A DNA stretch of 64,000 nucleotides from Shewanella sp. NFH-SH190041. GTDB lineage: Bacteria > Pseudomonadota > Gammaproteobacteria > Enterobacterales > Shewanellaceae. Below the pieces are notes generated by a model. The model did no database searches. It was not told the origin of the DNA and saw only the letters and a program-made list of their open reading frames with translations. This document shows, piece by piece, positions 8,668-17,441 of this stretch (position 1 is its first letter; each line of letters starts with the position of its first letter). The DNA is taken from positions 620,001-684,000 of the forward strand of contig NZ_AP026070.1 in assembly GCF_024363255.1 (NCBI RefSeq), written 5' to 3'. The position numbers were made by a program, and so were the translations under genes.

Positions 8668-9567
8668 ATGTACCAGCAGCATTTCCGGCTTAATGAGACA
8701 CCGTTTTCACTGACGCCCAATACCGGTTTTTTCTTTGGACTAACACCTCATTTGGAGGCGCTGCAGGTACTACAGACAGCACTACAGACCGGTGAAGGCT
8801 TTACTAAGGTGACTGGTGAAGTTGGCACAGGTAAGACATTGATTTGTCGTAAGTTGATTAATGAGTTGCCGAGTGATTTTCACTGCGCTTACTTACCTAA
8901 TCCCTATTTGACACCTCAAGAGTTACGTTGGGCTGTTGCGATGGAACTGGGGTTGGAGTACAGCAAAGACATTGATCAACAGCAATTGATTGGTTTAATC
9001 CAAAAGCAACTGATGGGACTTGCAGCCAAAGGGTTTTCTGTTGTGTTAGTTGTGGATGAAGCGCAAGCCATGTCAGATGACAGCTTGGAAGCATTAAGGT
9101 TATTTACCAATTTAGAGACTGAAAGCAGGAAGCTACTTCAGGTGGTTTTGTTTGGGCAGCATGAATTGGATGAGCGCCTTAAAGAGCAAAAGTTTCGGCA
9201 ATTGAGGCAGAGAATAACTTTCAGTTATAACTTAAGGCCATTAGATAGAGACGAAATCCAAGGGTATATCCAGCACCGACTAATGGTTGCCGGTTATGAA
9301 GGCCCGACATTATTCGGTGCCAAAGAAGTTAAAATTATAACAAAAGCATCTCGGGGAATTCCCCGATTGATCAATGTATTGTGCCATAAAGCTATGTTAC
9401 TCAGTTATGGCGAGGGGTGCAGTATAGTAAAAGTTGCCCATATTCGAGCAGCAATAAAGGATACGGAAGATACTGTTGTAGCACCACGGCGTTGGTTCTG
9501 GATTGGATCCTTGGGGGTGTTGAGTCTTGCTCTCAGCGTGGGCATGACATTAGTGGGGTTCAATTAA
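8668..9567 (+). CDS. mshM: MshM, ExeA-like AAA+ ATPase
   Basis: A 299-residue ATPase of the ExeA/GspA type, which in related systems helps assemble or insert the secretin ring through the peptidoglycan. Walker A GEVGTGKT is at residues 50-57, Walker B VVLVVDEAQ ends at 133, and a single membrane helix lies at the C-terminus (about 275-298). Full ExeA carries a peptidoglycan-binding domain after the helix; here the protein ends at the helix, which is normal for MshM. It lies between mshL and mshN in the same operon. Confidence 0.9.
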   Translation: MYQQHFRLNETPFSLTPNTGFFFGLTPHLEALQVLQTALQTGEGFTKVTGEVGTGKTLICRKLINELPSDFHCAYLPNPYLTPQELRWAVAMELGLEYSKDIDQQQLIGLIQKQLMGLAAKGFSVVLVVDEAQAMSDDSLEALRLFTNLETESRKLLQVVLFGQHELDERLKEQKFRQLRQRITFSYNLRPLDRDEIQGYIQHRLMVAGYEGPTLFGAKEVKIITKASRGIPRLINVLCHKAMLLSYGEGCSIVKVAHIRAAIKDTEDTVVAPRRWFWIGSLGVLSLALSVGMTLVGFN

Positions 9568-9570
9568 ATC

Positions 9571-10680
9571 ATGAGTGTTATTAACCAGATGCTTAAAGCT
9601 CTGGATAATCGGCAGCAGGCTCATCAGGTGAGTAATTTAGGCCGTATTCCCCGCGAGTTTAAGGGGCGAAATAGTCCTTGGTTAGTGCTACTTGTCGTTT
9701 TTTTATGTGTTGCATTTATTGGCTGTGCAACAGTCGGTTACTTTTGGTGGCAAGAAAAACAGGCGCAGTTTGAAGCGGAAATTGCTTTGCTTAAGCAATT
9801 ACAGGCTAAAGAGAGTACCGCATTGGTGAAGCTGGGTGAAGTAGAGCAACTAAAAAAAATACCATTACCACCTCAGTCACACAGCGAGCGACCGGTAGCA
9901 GATAAGAAACAGATTAATGAGACGAATAAATCTGAAGTTGCCTCACATGATGACGATAAAGCGGAGATTACATTGAATCGCTCAACAGGTGTTGTATCGT
10001 CTAAAAGCGCGGTATCAACCCCAGAAGTTGATAAGGATATTGTCGGTAGTCATACCCAAAAATCAAGCGGTAGCATCGCTATTACGCCTGTTAGACTGAC
10101 TGCAGCTCAGTTAGCGGATAAATGGGTACAAATGGCAGAGTCTGCAGAGCAGCATGGCGATTTTGAATCGGCGGAAAAGCAATATATTCGGGTTTTGGAG
10201 TTGTTACCAAGTAGACATGTTGTCAGGGAAAAATTGGCAGCTTTGTATTATGGACAAGGCAAGTTGGAGCCGGCTATCACTCTGTTAGAAGAAGGGGCTG
10301 TGTTGTATCCACGCTACGCTGGGTATCCTTTATTGCTCGCGAAAATTCAACAAGTGAATGGCGACTTAATTGGAGCCTTGGATACACTGAATGCCATTCC
10401 TGACAATAGTGCTCGCGTGATTGATAAGTGGGTACATCAAGGGGACTTAGCCCAGAAACTAAAGAAATTTGAAATTGCAGAGCAGGCATATCGGAATTTA
10501 CTAGGGCGAGAGTCAAACCAAGCAAGATGGTGGATGGGGTTGGCCTATGCTGTCGATGCTCAGGGCCGTTATGCTGAAGCTGCTAAAATATACAAAACCG
10601 CCCTTGGGAAAGCCGGCTTGTCTCCTCAGGCAAACCAGTATATTGAATCAAGATTGGCCCAGCTAGGAGCAAACGAATGA
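9571..10680 (+). CDS. mshN: MSHA biogenesis protein MshN, TPR protein
   Basis: A 369-residue inner-membrane protein with a cytoplasmic start (SVINQMLKALD), one transmembrane helix at about 37-59 and a low-complexity charged linker. At least four tetratricopeptide-like repeats lie between residue 180 and the end. It resembles ExeB/GspB-type partners of ExeA and probably works with MshM at the secretin, in the periplasm. The opening motif is shared by MshN and GspB proteins. It starts 3 bp after mshM and overlaps mshE by 4 nt. Confidence 0.87.
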   Translation: MSVINQMLKALDNRQQAHQVSNLGRIPREFKGRNSPWLVLLVVFLCVAFIGCATVGYFWWQEKQAQFEAEIALLKQLQAKESTALVKLGEVEQLKKIPLPPQSHSERPVADKKQINETNKSEVASHDDDKAEITLNRSTGVVSSKSAVSTPEVDKDIVGSHTQKSSGSIAITPVRLTAAQLADKWVQMAESAEQHGDFESAEKQYIRVLELLPSRHVVREKLAALYYGQGKLEPAITLLEEGAVLYPRYAGYPLLLAKIQQVNGDLIGALDTLNAIPDNSARVIDKWVHQGDLAQKLKKFEIAEQAYRNLLGRESNQARWWMGLAYAVDAQGRYAEAAKIYKTALGKAGLSPQANQYIESRLAQLGANE

Positions 10681-12419
10681 AGCCCAAGTTAAAGATGCGC
10701 CTAGGTGATTTGCTGGTTCAAGAGCAAATCATTACAGACGAACAGTTGCATCAAGCGCTGGCAGATCAGCGCATTACAGGGCAGAAACTCGGCCGCACCC
10801 TGATAAAGCTGGGGTGTATTACCGAAGATCAGCTACTTAAATTTCTTTCTCATCAGTTAAATATCCCCTATTTGGATGTGACTCGTAGGGCTATTCCGGC
10901 GTCTGTCGTTAGTTTGCTCCCTGAAGTTCAGGCTAGGCGTTACCGGGCTTTGGTTGTGGAAGATATGGGGGATAGTGTACTGGTCGCCATGAGCGACCCT
11001 GCTGATCTACAAGCACTAGATAGTCTGGAAGTCTTATTAAGTCCTAAAACATTAGATATTGCTGTTGCACCGGAGCAGCAGTTGCTCAATGCGTTTGATA
11101 ATTTATATCGACGTACAGATGAAATTGCGGCGATTGCTGGCAAATTAGAGGAAGAATATGTTGCTGATGAGATGTTCAATCTCAGCGCATTGACTGAATC
11201 TGACAGTGACAATGAAACAACTGTTGTTAGGCTGCTGCATTCAATTTTTGAAGATGCGGTGCAAATGCGAGCGTCAGATATTCATATTGAGCCCGGTGAA
11301 AAAGTACTGCGGATCAGACAACGTATTGATGGGCAATTGCATGAAAACGTTTTGAATGAAGCTAATATCGCTGCTGCATTGGTATTGCGATTAAAGTTGA
11401 TGGCTGGCTTGGATATCTCAGAAAAGCGTTTACCTCAGGATGGTCGTTTTCACATGACTATCAAGGGACATGAAATCGATGTGCGTATCTCTACTATGCC
11501 AATTTACCATGGTGAATCGGTGGTGATGCGTTTGCTGGATCAATCTGCTGGATTATTGACGCTGAATGAAACGGGTATGCCAAGAGAGATTCTTGCCCGT
11601 ATTCGGCAGCAGATTAAGCGCCCCCATGGCATGTTGCTAGTAACCGGCCCGACGGGTAGCGGTAAAACTACGACGTTATACGGTATTTTAAGTGAGCTTA
11701 ATACCGCAGAACGTAAAATTATTACCGTGGAAGATCCGGTGGAATACCAATTACCCAGAATCAACCAGGTTCAGGTTAACCATCGGATTGGGTTAGATTT
11801 TTCAAATATTCTCCGCACTACATTACGTCAGGATCCCGACATTATTATGGTTGGGGAAATGCGCGATCAAGAAACCATGGAAATTGGTTTACGAGGGGCT
11901 CTGACCGGTCATTTCGTATTATCTACTTTGCACACTAATGATGCGATAACCAGTGCTTTACGTTTATTGGATATGGGGGCTGCACCATATCTGGTGGCGA
12001 GTGCTTTGAGGGTGATTATTGCGCAACGTTTAGTGCGTCGAGTGTGTCGTAGTTGCGCAACTGAGTACCATATGACCCCCCAAGAACAAGCTTGGCTTAG
12101 TGGTATCAGTGGTGACGATTTCTCATCTGTACATTTGCGAGCTGGGAGTGGCTGTCAAAGTTGTAATGGCAGTGGTTACCGTGGTCGAATAGGGGTATTT
12201 GAAATACTTGAATTGGATGATCGTATGGTTGATGCCATGCGCAGTGGTGATCCGCAGGGATTTGCTTTGGCCGCAAAAAGTAGCTCTCACTTTACCCCTC
12301 TGCTTGAATCAGCATTACGGTACTTACGTGATGGTATGACGACTATAGAAGAAATTGCCAAGTTGGTAGAGGATATCAGCGACAGTGAAATCCCCCTTAA
12401 TCTGGATGCAGAGGACTGA
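10677..12419 (+). CDS. mshE: MSHA pilus extension ATPase MshE
   Basis: The hexameric GspE/PilB-type motor for pilin polymerisation, 580 residues. The N-terminus is a textbook MshEN domain: two 24-residue motifs, starting RLG at residue 8 and KLG at residue 37 and each ending in Gln, separated by a 5-residue spacer. This domain binds c-di-GMP in Vibrio MshE, so extension is expected to be c-di-GMP dependent. Walker A GPTGSGKTTT lies near residues 323-332, and the Asp and His boxes follow. A tetracysteine zinc motif (CRSC...CQSC) sits near 455-495. It overlaps mshN (ATGA) and precedes mshG by 2 bp. Confidence 0.96.
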   Translation: MKPKLKMRLGDLLVQEQIITDEQLHQALADQRITGQKLGRTLIKLGCITEDQLLKFLSHQLNIPYLDVTRRAIPASVVSLLPEVQARRYRALVVEDMGDSVLVAMSDPADLQALDSLEVLLSPKTLDIAVAPEQQLLNAFDNLYRRTDEIAAIAGKLEEEYVADEMFNLSALTESDSDNETTVVRLLHSIFEDAVQMRASDIHIEPGEKVLRIRQRIDGQLHENVLNEANIAAALVLRLKLMAGLDISEKRLPQDGRFHMTIKGHEIDVRISTMPIYHGESVVMRLLDQSAGLLTLNETGMPREILARIRQQIKRPHGMLLVTGPTGSGKTTTLYGILSELNTAERKIITVEDPVEYQLPRINQVQVNHRIGLDFSNILRTTLRQDPDIIMVGEMRDQETMEIGLRGALTGHFVLSTLHTNDAITSALRLLDMGAAPYLVASALRVIIAQRLVRRVCRSCATEYHMTPQEQAWLSGISGDDFSSVHLRAGSGCQSCNGSGYRGRIGVFEILELDDRMVDAMRSGDPQGFALAAKSSSHFTPLLESALRYLRDGMTTIEEIAKLVEDISDSEIPLNLDAED

Positions 12420-12421
12420 TT

Positions 12422-13639
12422 ATGGCGGTGTTCAGTTATAGAGGTCGGGATGGGCAAGGGGCATTAGTTCAGGGGGAGCTGGATGCTGCAAGTGAAAATG
12501 CAGCGGCGGATATATTGCTGCAAAGAGCGATTATTCCACTGGAACTGACTGAGCTTAAGGTGAGGAAAAAATTTGAAATTTCAGGTTTGTTTCGGCGAGG
12601 GGTTAGTTTAGAAGAATTACAAATTTTTACCCGGCAAATGTATTCGTTGACGCGTTCTGGTATTCCTATTCTGCGGGCGATTGCGGGGTTATCTGAAACA
12701 ACACACTCCCAATTAATGAAAGATACCCTTAGAGATATCACGGATCAATTAACTGCAGGCCGTTCGCTTTCATCTGCGATGAATCAACATCAGGATGTGT
12801 TTGACCCTCTATTTGTTTCTATGATCCATGTTGGAGAAAATACCGGGCGATTGGAAGACTCCTTCTTACAGTTAGCCGGATATATTGAGCGAGAGCAGGA
12901 AACGCGAAAGCGAATAAAATCGGCAATGCGTTATCCGACCTTTGTGCTGATTGCGATTTCTATCGCCATGGTAGTACTAAACGTATTTGTGATACCTAAG
13001 TTTGCCGCTATGTTCGCTCGATTTAATGCAGAACTACCGCTGCCAACAAGAATATTGATTGCGACCTCTGACTTTATTATTGGTTATTGGCCGCTCGTGA
13101 TTATGATTATTGCTGGCGTGATTACAGCTATCAGGTTTTGGCACCATACTGAAAAAGGTGAAAAACAGTGGGATCGCTGGAAGCTTCGTTTACCTGCGGT
13201 TGGCTCTATCATCGAACGCTCAACGCTTTCACGTTACTGCCGTAGTTTTGCCATGATGTTGACTGCTGGGGTGCCAATGACTCAGGCATTAAGTTTGGTT
13301 GCTGATGCGGTTGATAATGCCTATATGCATGACAGGATCGTTGCGATGCGAAAAGGCATTGAGGCAGGTGAATCCATGCTGAGGGTATCAAATCAAAGTC
13401 AGCTTTTTACTCCGCTTGTACTACAGATGGTGGCTGTCGGTGAAGAAACTGGGCAGATTGACCAACTATTGAATGACGCTGCAGATTTTTATGAGGGTGA
13501 AGTTGATTACGACCTTAAAAATCTAACGGCTAAACTTGAGCCTATACTTATCGGCATAGTGGCCGGAATTGTGCTGGTATTGGCTTTGGGTATTTATCTA
13601 CCTATGTGGGATATGCTCAATGTGGTTAAAGGCAACTGA
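12422..13639 (+). CDS. mshG: MSHA platform protein MshG (PilC/GspF)
   Basis: A 405-residue polytopic inner-membrane platform that passes the ATPase stroke to the growing pilus. It has the two repeated GspF cytoplasmic domains (about 65-185 and 265-385). Each contains the SLEELQIFTRQ-like helix bundle and the GE-x-TG signature (GENTGR, GEETGQ). Membrane helices lie near 165-190, 215-235 and 375-398. Length and layout are normal. Confidence 0.94.
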   Translation: MAVFSYRGRDGQGALVQGELDAASENAAADILLQRAIIPLELTELKVRKKFEISGLFRRGVSLEELQIFTRQMYSLTRSGIPILRAIAGLSETTHSQLMKDTLRDITDQLTAGRSLSSAMNQHQDVFDPLFVSMIHVGENTGRLEDSFLQLAGYIEREQETRKRIKSAMRYPTFVLIAISIAMVVLNVFVIPKFAAMFARFNAELPLPTRILIATSDFIIGYWPLVIMIIAGVITAIRFWHHTEKGEKQWDRWKLRLPAVGSIIERSTLSRYCRSFAMMLTAGVPMTQALSLVADAVDNAYMHDRIVAMRKGIEAGESMLRVSNQSQLFTPLVLQMVAVGEETGQIDQLLNDAADFYEGEVDYDLKNLTAKLEPILIGIVAGIVLVLALGIYLPMWDMLNVVKGN

Positions 13640-13641
13640 TA

Positions 13642-14160
13642 ATGGATCGGCAGGAAAAGTCAGAATCTTCATTGCTGGAGAGTTATCGGCAATTGATGAC
13701 AGTTATCTTGATGATGGTGTTACTTGCTGTGTTGGCATTTCAATATTTTGGTGCCGTGCCAAATATTGCAGGTCAAGGATTGAGGCTGGACTATAACCGT
13801 TGGTTGAATGTGCTTGGTATGTTGCGTAGCCAATGGCAGGGAAGTGGGCAGCCAAATATTATGGCCGTATCGTGGATTGAGCAGATCACACCACAGTCGG
13901 GTACTAGTGTGCCAGTGCAGTTTAAAGCATCAGGGGTTTCTCGGGTAACAATGTCTTCTGGTGGTTGGCCATTGCCGGAACAGTGGTCAACAAATGGATG
14001 CGAAGCGCTTTGGCAGAAACTACTTGGCGTTAAGGTTGATGGTGAAGGGTTGCAGGCTGAGTATCGTGGTGATAGTAAAACGTGTCGTTATTTTGTCGGT
14101 GATGGTGCTAGTGTGAATTATCAGTTAACGACTGGTCAGGTTGTGTTTTTAACGCAGTAA
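13642..14160 (+). CDS. mshF: MSHA biogenesis protein MshF
   Basis: Last gene of the assembly operon: 172 residues with one helix near 16-36 and a periplasmic remainder. MshF is a poorly characterised component found in this position in Vibrio and Shewanella. Identification rests on location between mshG and mshB and on general resemblance; no enzymatic motif is seen. It starts 2 bp after mshG. A 78-bp gap with a promoter-like element follows. Confidence 0.78.
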   Translation: MDRQEKSESSLLESYRQLMTVILMMVLLAVLAFQYFGAVPNIAGQGLRLDYNRWLNVLGMLRSQWQGSGQPNIMAVSWIEQITPQSGTSVPVQFKASGVSRVTMSSGGWPLPEQWSTNGCEALWQKLLGVKVDGEGLQAEYRGDSKTCRYFVGDGASVNYQLTTGQVVFLTQ

Positions 14161-14182
14161 GGATATAACGTTAATTTAATCG

Positions 14183-14211
14183 TTCATTAAAATCATACCA
14201 ATTGATATGAT
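14183..14211 (+). promoter_or_regulatory. Putative promoter of the mshB-Q pilin operon
   Basis: An extended -10 (TG-A-TATGAT, 14203-14211) has a weak -35 (TTCATT, 14183-14188) 17 bp upstream. It would start transcription about 20 nt before the mshB start. ATCATA/TATGAT (14192-14197/14206-14211) also form an inverted repeat over the -10 and could be an operator. In V. cholerae the msh locus is split into assembly and structural operons at this same point, which supports the call. Confidence 0.45.
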
Positions 14212-14238
14212 ACACGCCCAAAGGGTGACGGGGGTTCA

Positions 14239-14853
14239 ATGAAGGAGCTACAAAGAGGTTTTTCTCTGATCGAATTGGTGATCGTGATTGTCATTTTGGG
14301 ATTGCTCGCGGCTACCGCTATTCCGCGTTTTCTTAATGTGACGGACGATGCTGAAAATGCCAGTGTGGATGGTGTGGCTGGTGGTTTGGCTACTGCTGTG
14401 GGGTTTGTGAGAGCACAGTGGGAAGTTGACGGTCGGCTGAATGATCAGGTTGTCCTAGATGGTAGTCGAGTATCATTGGATAGCAGATTTGGTTTTCCCA
14501 CCGGTGCTGTAATTAATAATACTATCGGCGTGACCAGTGCAACGGCAATGACGGATGAATCCTGTCAGCAAGTGTTCAATAGTGTGTTGCAAAATGCCCC
14601 CCGTAACGTGCTGTATGATCAAGATGCTCGTAATAAGCGATATACCGTTCGCATGTTAAATGGTGCTGGTGGTAAGGGCATTTCGATAGAGGAAAATGAA
14701 GTCGACAACTTGGATTTGTGTGTTTATCACCAAGTTGCCTCGTTGAAATTGAACCCGACTTCAGGGGTTCCGGAGGGGGATTTAAATCTCTCTGTTGGAA
14801 AGGGCGTTGTCTACAACCCGGGGACAGGGCAAGTAGTCAGCTTTATTAATTAA
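14239..14853 (+). CDS. mshB: MSHA minor pilin MshB
   Basis: A 204-residue type IV prepilin-like protein. The short leader MKELQRG precedes the class III cleavage site G/FSLIEL, with Glu at +5 and a hydrophobic N-terminal helix. It resembles the major pilin but is longer, consistent with a minor pilin. Two cysteines in the C-terminal half could form the D-loop disulfide. The start is ATG 14239; the GGGGG upstream is a modest ribosome-binding site. It is first gene of the structural operon. Confidence 0.9.
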   Translation: MKELQRGFSLIELVIVIVILGLLAATAIPRFLNVTDDAENASVDGVAGGLATAVGFVRAQWEVDGRLNDQVVLDGSRVSLDSRFGFPTGAVINNTIGVTSATAMTDESCQQVFNSVLQNAPRNVLYDQDARNKRYTVRMLNGAGGKGISIEENEVDNLDLCVYHQVASLKLNPTSGVPEGDLNLSVGKGVVYNPGTGQVVSFIN

Positions 14854-14877
14854 TAAAAAACGCTTAATCGATGTCTG

Positions 14878-14892
14878 CTGTCAGAAAGACAG
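14878..14892 (+). promoter_or_regulatory. Short inverted repeat upstream of mshA
   Basis: CTGTC (14878-14882) and GACAG (14888-14892) pair around AGAAA, 20 nt before the mshA start. It may be a 5' stabilising hairpin of the pilin mRNA or a small operator. No convincing -10 is visible in the 58-bp mshB-mshA gap. Confidence 0.25.
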
Positions 14893-14911
14893 TTAGTGAT
14901 AAAGGTGAATT

Positions 14912-15364
14912 ATGAGAAAGCAACAGGGTTTTACTCTTATTGAGTTGGTCATAGTGATCATCATTTTGGGTATTTTGGCAGTTACTGCTGCGCCTAAGTT
15001 TATCAATCTGCAATCAGATGCTCGTGTATCCGCACTTCAGGGGGTAAAAGGTGCAATTCAGAGTGCCAACAGTTTGGTTTATTCAAAGGCTGCAATAAGT
15101 GGCCTTCAGGCTAGTGATGCAGCCTCCGTGGAGATTGCTACTGGAGTGCACGTTCCTATTAAATATGGTTATATGCAAGCAACATCTGCTGCACTAGTGG
15201 CTGGTGCAGATATCGATGCAAATGATTGGACTTTATCCTCTTCTGCTGGCGGTGTTCTCGTTCAACAAAAAAAGGCACCTGAGGGATGCTACTTTATTTA
15301 TAAAGCGGCTACATCTAAAGCCTTACCTTCCTACGGGGAAATGCCGACCCCCGATAAATGCTAA
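14912..15364 (+). CDS. mshA: MSHA major pilin subunit MshA
   Basis: The 150-residue major pilin of the mannose-sensitive haemagglutinin pilus. The leader MRKQQG, processing site G/FTLIEL and helix ending near residue 30 are standard. The motif AAPKFINLQSDAR shortly after the helix is characteristic of MshA. Two cysteines near the C-terminus (GCYFIY and the terminal DKC) likely form the disulfide loop. AAAGGTGA gives a good ribosome-binding site. Strong terminators directly follow, suggesting expression well above that of mshC-Q. Confidence 0.93.
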   Translation: MRKQQGFTLIELVIVIIILGILAVTAAPKFINLQSDARVSALQGVKGAIQSANSLVYSKAAISGLQASDAASVEIATGVHVPIKYGYMQATSAALVAGADIDANDWTLSSSAGGVLVQQKKAPEGCYFIYKAATSKALPSYGEMPTPDKC

Positions 15365-15377
15365 TTTTAAATAAATA

Positions 15378-15404
15378 AAAGGGCCCGCGTATGCGGGCTT
15401 TTTT
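15378..15404 (+). terminator. Terminator after mshA
   Basis: GCCCGC (15383-15388) and GCGGGC (15393-15398) form a stem with a GTAT loop followed by six T, 19 nt after the mshA stop. A canonical Rho-independent terminator inside the pilin operon. Confidence 0.85.
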
Positions 15405-15465
15405 ATTCATATTTAGCTTGATGACTTATTTGTCTAAACGCAGGTTATTTACCATACTGAAGGGC

Positions 15466-15500
15466 GATAATAGCGAAAGAATCGCTGTTTTTTTATTATC
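15466..15500 (+). terminator. Second hairpin between mshA and mshC
   Basis: AGCGA (15472-15476) and TCGCT (15482-15486) enclose AAGAA and are followed by GTTTTTTTATT. Outer arms GATAATA (15466-15472) and TATTATC (15494-15500) extend the pairing around the T-run. It is a second terminator or attenuator, or possibly a processing site, 16 nt before mshC. Confidence 0.5.
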
Positions 15501-15515
15501 CCAAGGGACAATTAA

Positions 15516-16043
15516 ATGTTAACTACTTGGGTATCAAGGCATTCCATGACAAAAAATCATGTATTTCACTCTTATCACATGACTGGTTTTACACTGGTTG
15601 AGCTGGTTGCCACTGTGGTGTTACTAAGTATTTTAGCTGTGGCGGTGGGAGCCAGGCTGGTTTCTGTGGGCAGTGTTAGCAGCTATACCTTGCGAGATGA
15701 ATTTATCAGTGAATTGCGTAAAGCCCAGTTGATGGCGATGAACAATACAGATCGTTGTTATCGGGTAGCGGTAACAGCACAGGGTTACCGTATTATCCAT
15801 TATGCTGACCGTTTAGCTAACAATAGTTGCTCTGGTACTGTGGAGCGGACAGAACCATTGCAGGCTTTTGGTGGTGGGACATTTTTGACGTTATTACAGA
15901 ATAGTCAGAACACATTCAATTTGGATTTTGATCGCGATGGTCGCACGTATCCGCCTTGCAATGGTAATTGTATTGAGGTGGAGGGAGAGGAGCCGACATT
16001 GATTGCCATTGAATCTGAGGGCTATATCCATGGCGGACGTTAG
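15516..16043 (+). CDS. mshC: MSHA pseudopilin MshC
   Basis: A 175-residue GspH/FimT-like minor pilin with cleavage at G/FTLVEL. The leader is unusually long (about 24 residues) if translation starts at ATG 15516, which has AAGGGA seven bases upstream. An internal ATG at 15546 would give a 14-residue leader. Four cysteines in the C-terminal half suggest disulfides. It is probably one of the initiating tip-complex pilins with MshD, O and P. It overlaps mshD by 14 nt. Confidence 0.85.
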   Translation: MLTTWVSRHSMTKNHVFHSYHMTGFTLVELVATVVLLSILAVAVGARLVSVGSVSSYTLRDEFISELRKAQLMAMNNTDRCYRVAVTAQGYRIIHYADRLANNSCSGTVERTEPLQAFGGGTFLTLLQNSQNTFNLDFDRDGRTYPPCNGNCIEVEGEEPTLIAIESEGYIHGGR

Positions 16044-16593
16044 TGTGAATGGCAGTCGTAAATTCCAATTTCTCCCATCTACTAGGAGCAGAGTGAGCTT
16101 TAATCAAGGATTTACATTGATTGAGCTGGTTATTGGGATGCTGGTGCTGGGGATTGCGCTGGTGATGTTGGCAACCATGCTGTATCCGCAAGCGGATCGC
16201 GCAGCTGACTCATTGTATCGAGTTCGCAGTGCTGAGCTGGGACAGTCAGTAATGAATGAGATTTGGGGAAAGCGGTTTGATGAGAATACCGATGCTAATG
16301 GAGGCGCCCCTTGTGGCCCTGCGCCATTACCAAGCTGCAGTTTGAATTTGGGTTCTGACACTGGCGAAACCCGAAACGATTGGGATGATGTCGATGACTT
16401 CAATGGCATGACTCAGACCAGTAAAATTCTCGATTCTGATCGCACTTATGCAGATTTATATCCGGGTTATCAATTGAATGTGACTGTAGCAGCTGGGCCA
16501 GATGGTAAAGATATTTCAAAGCTGATAACCATTAGCGTGACCACTCCACTGGGTGAGGATATTGTTTTCAATGCGCTAAGGAGTAATTTCTGA
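16030..16593 (+). CDS. mshD: MSHA pseudopilin MshD
   Basis: A prepilin-like protein of about 187 residues with G/FTLIELVIG processing. The reading frame is open nine codons further upstream (16003), but ATG 16030 has GAGGG eight bases before it and is preferred. Even so the leader is about 27 residues, long for a type IV prepilin. The hydrophobic helix and a Cys pair near the middle are visible. The stop overlaps mshO (TGATG). Confidence 0.83.
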   Translation: MADVSVNGSRKFQFLPSTRSRVSFNQGFTLIELVIGMLVLGIALVMLATMLYPQADRAADSLYRVRSAELGQSVMNEIWGKRFDENTDANGGAPCGPAPLPSCSLNLGSDTGETRNDWDDVDDFNGMTQTSKILDSDRTYADLYPGYQLNVTVAAGPDGKDISKLITISVTTPLGEDIVFNALRSNF

Positions 16594-17441
16594 TGGCTGT
16601 AGCTGGTTTTTCCGGTTTATCACGGCGGCGAAGAAGATTAGGATTTACGCTGGTTGAGATGGTGACAGTGTTGATTATTCTTGGTGTCATTGCCGTGGGT
16701 GTCTCCAGTTTTTTGATTTTTGGTACCCGAATTTTTGTGGACTCTACCTCTGTCGATCAAGTCTTGAGTCAAAGCCGTTTTGCCTTGGAGCGGATGACAC
16801 GAGAATTACGTGGTGCGGTGCCCAATAGTTTGCGAGTCAAAACAGACGGTGTGAGTTGGCAATGTCTGGAATTTGTCCCAATTGTCGCTTCAACCAGTTA
16901 TCTTGATATGCCGATTTACCCACAAAGTGCCGCGAGCAGTGGGACAGTGATAAAGCCGATTAATCCTATTATTTCAGATCAAATGGCGCTGATTTACCCG
17001 CTGGTCAGCGGTGATGTGTATAGCGATCCTGCCTCGACGACGGGAAAACTTTTCGATCTAAAACAGGTTAGTGAGGACAATCATGAGCAAACTTTGACGT
17101 TTGAGCGACCCGTTCAGTTTGCTGAAGCGTCGCCTAGGCAGCGAGTGTTTTTTGTTACCCAGCCGGTTAGTTATTGTTTTATCACAGAAAGTGATGGCGG
17201 GAATCTTTATCGTTTTGCTAACTATGGTATTAATCATCCCCAGCAACTTACTCCCCTACAAATGAGCAATGGTGTGTTAATGGCGCAGAATATCAGCAAT
17301 GATATTGCCACCGATCCGCCATTTAGTCTGACACCATCTACACTGGTAAATAATGCATTGGTGCAGTTAACGCCGGAGTTTCAGGTTATTGGTGAAAAAT
17401 TCAGATATCAGCAGCAGGTGCAGGTGATCAATGTTCCGTAA
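16593..17441 (+). CDS. mshO: MSHA pseudopilin MshO (GspJ/PilW-like)
   Basis: A 282-residue large minor pilin. After the basic leader (RRRRRLG) the site G/FTLVEM with Glu +5 and a hydrophobic helix are seen. In size and position it corresponds to PilW/GspJ of the tip-initiating complex. AAGGAG stands before the ATG. It overlaps mshD by 3 nt and mshP by 11 nt. Confidence 0.87.
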   Translation: MAVAGFSGLSRRRRRLGFTLVEMVTVLIILGVIAVGVSSFLIFGTRIFVDSTSVDQVLSQSRFALERMTRELRGAVPNSLRVKTDGVSWQCLEFVPIVASTSYLDMPIYPQSAASSGTVIKPINPIISDQMALIYPLVSGDVYSDPASTTGKLFDLKQVSEDNHEQTLTFERPVQFAEASPRQRVFFVTQPVSYCFITESDGGNLYRFANYGINHPQQLTPLQMSNGVLMAQNISNDIATDPPFSLTPSTLVNNALVQLTPEFQVIGEKFRYQQQVQVINVP

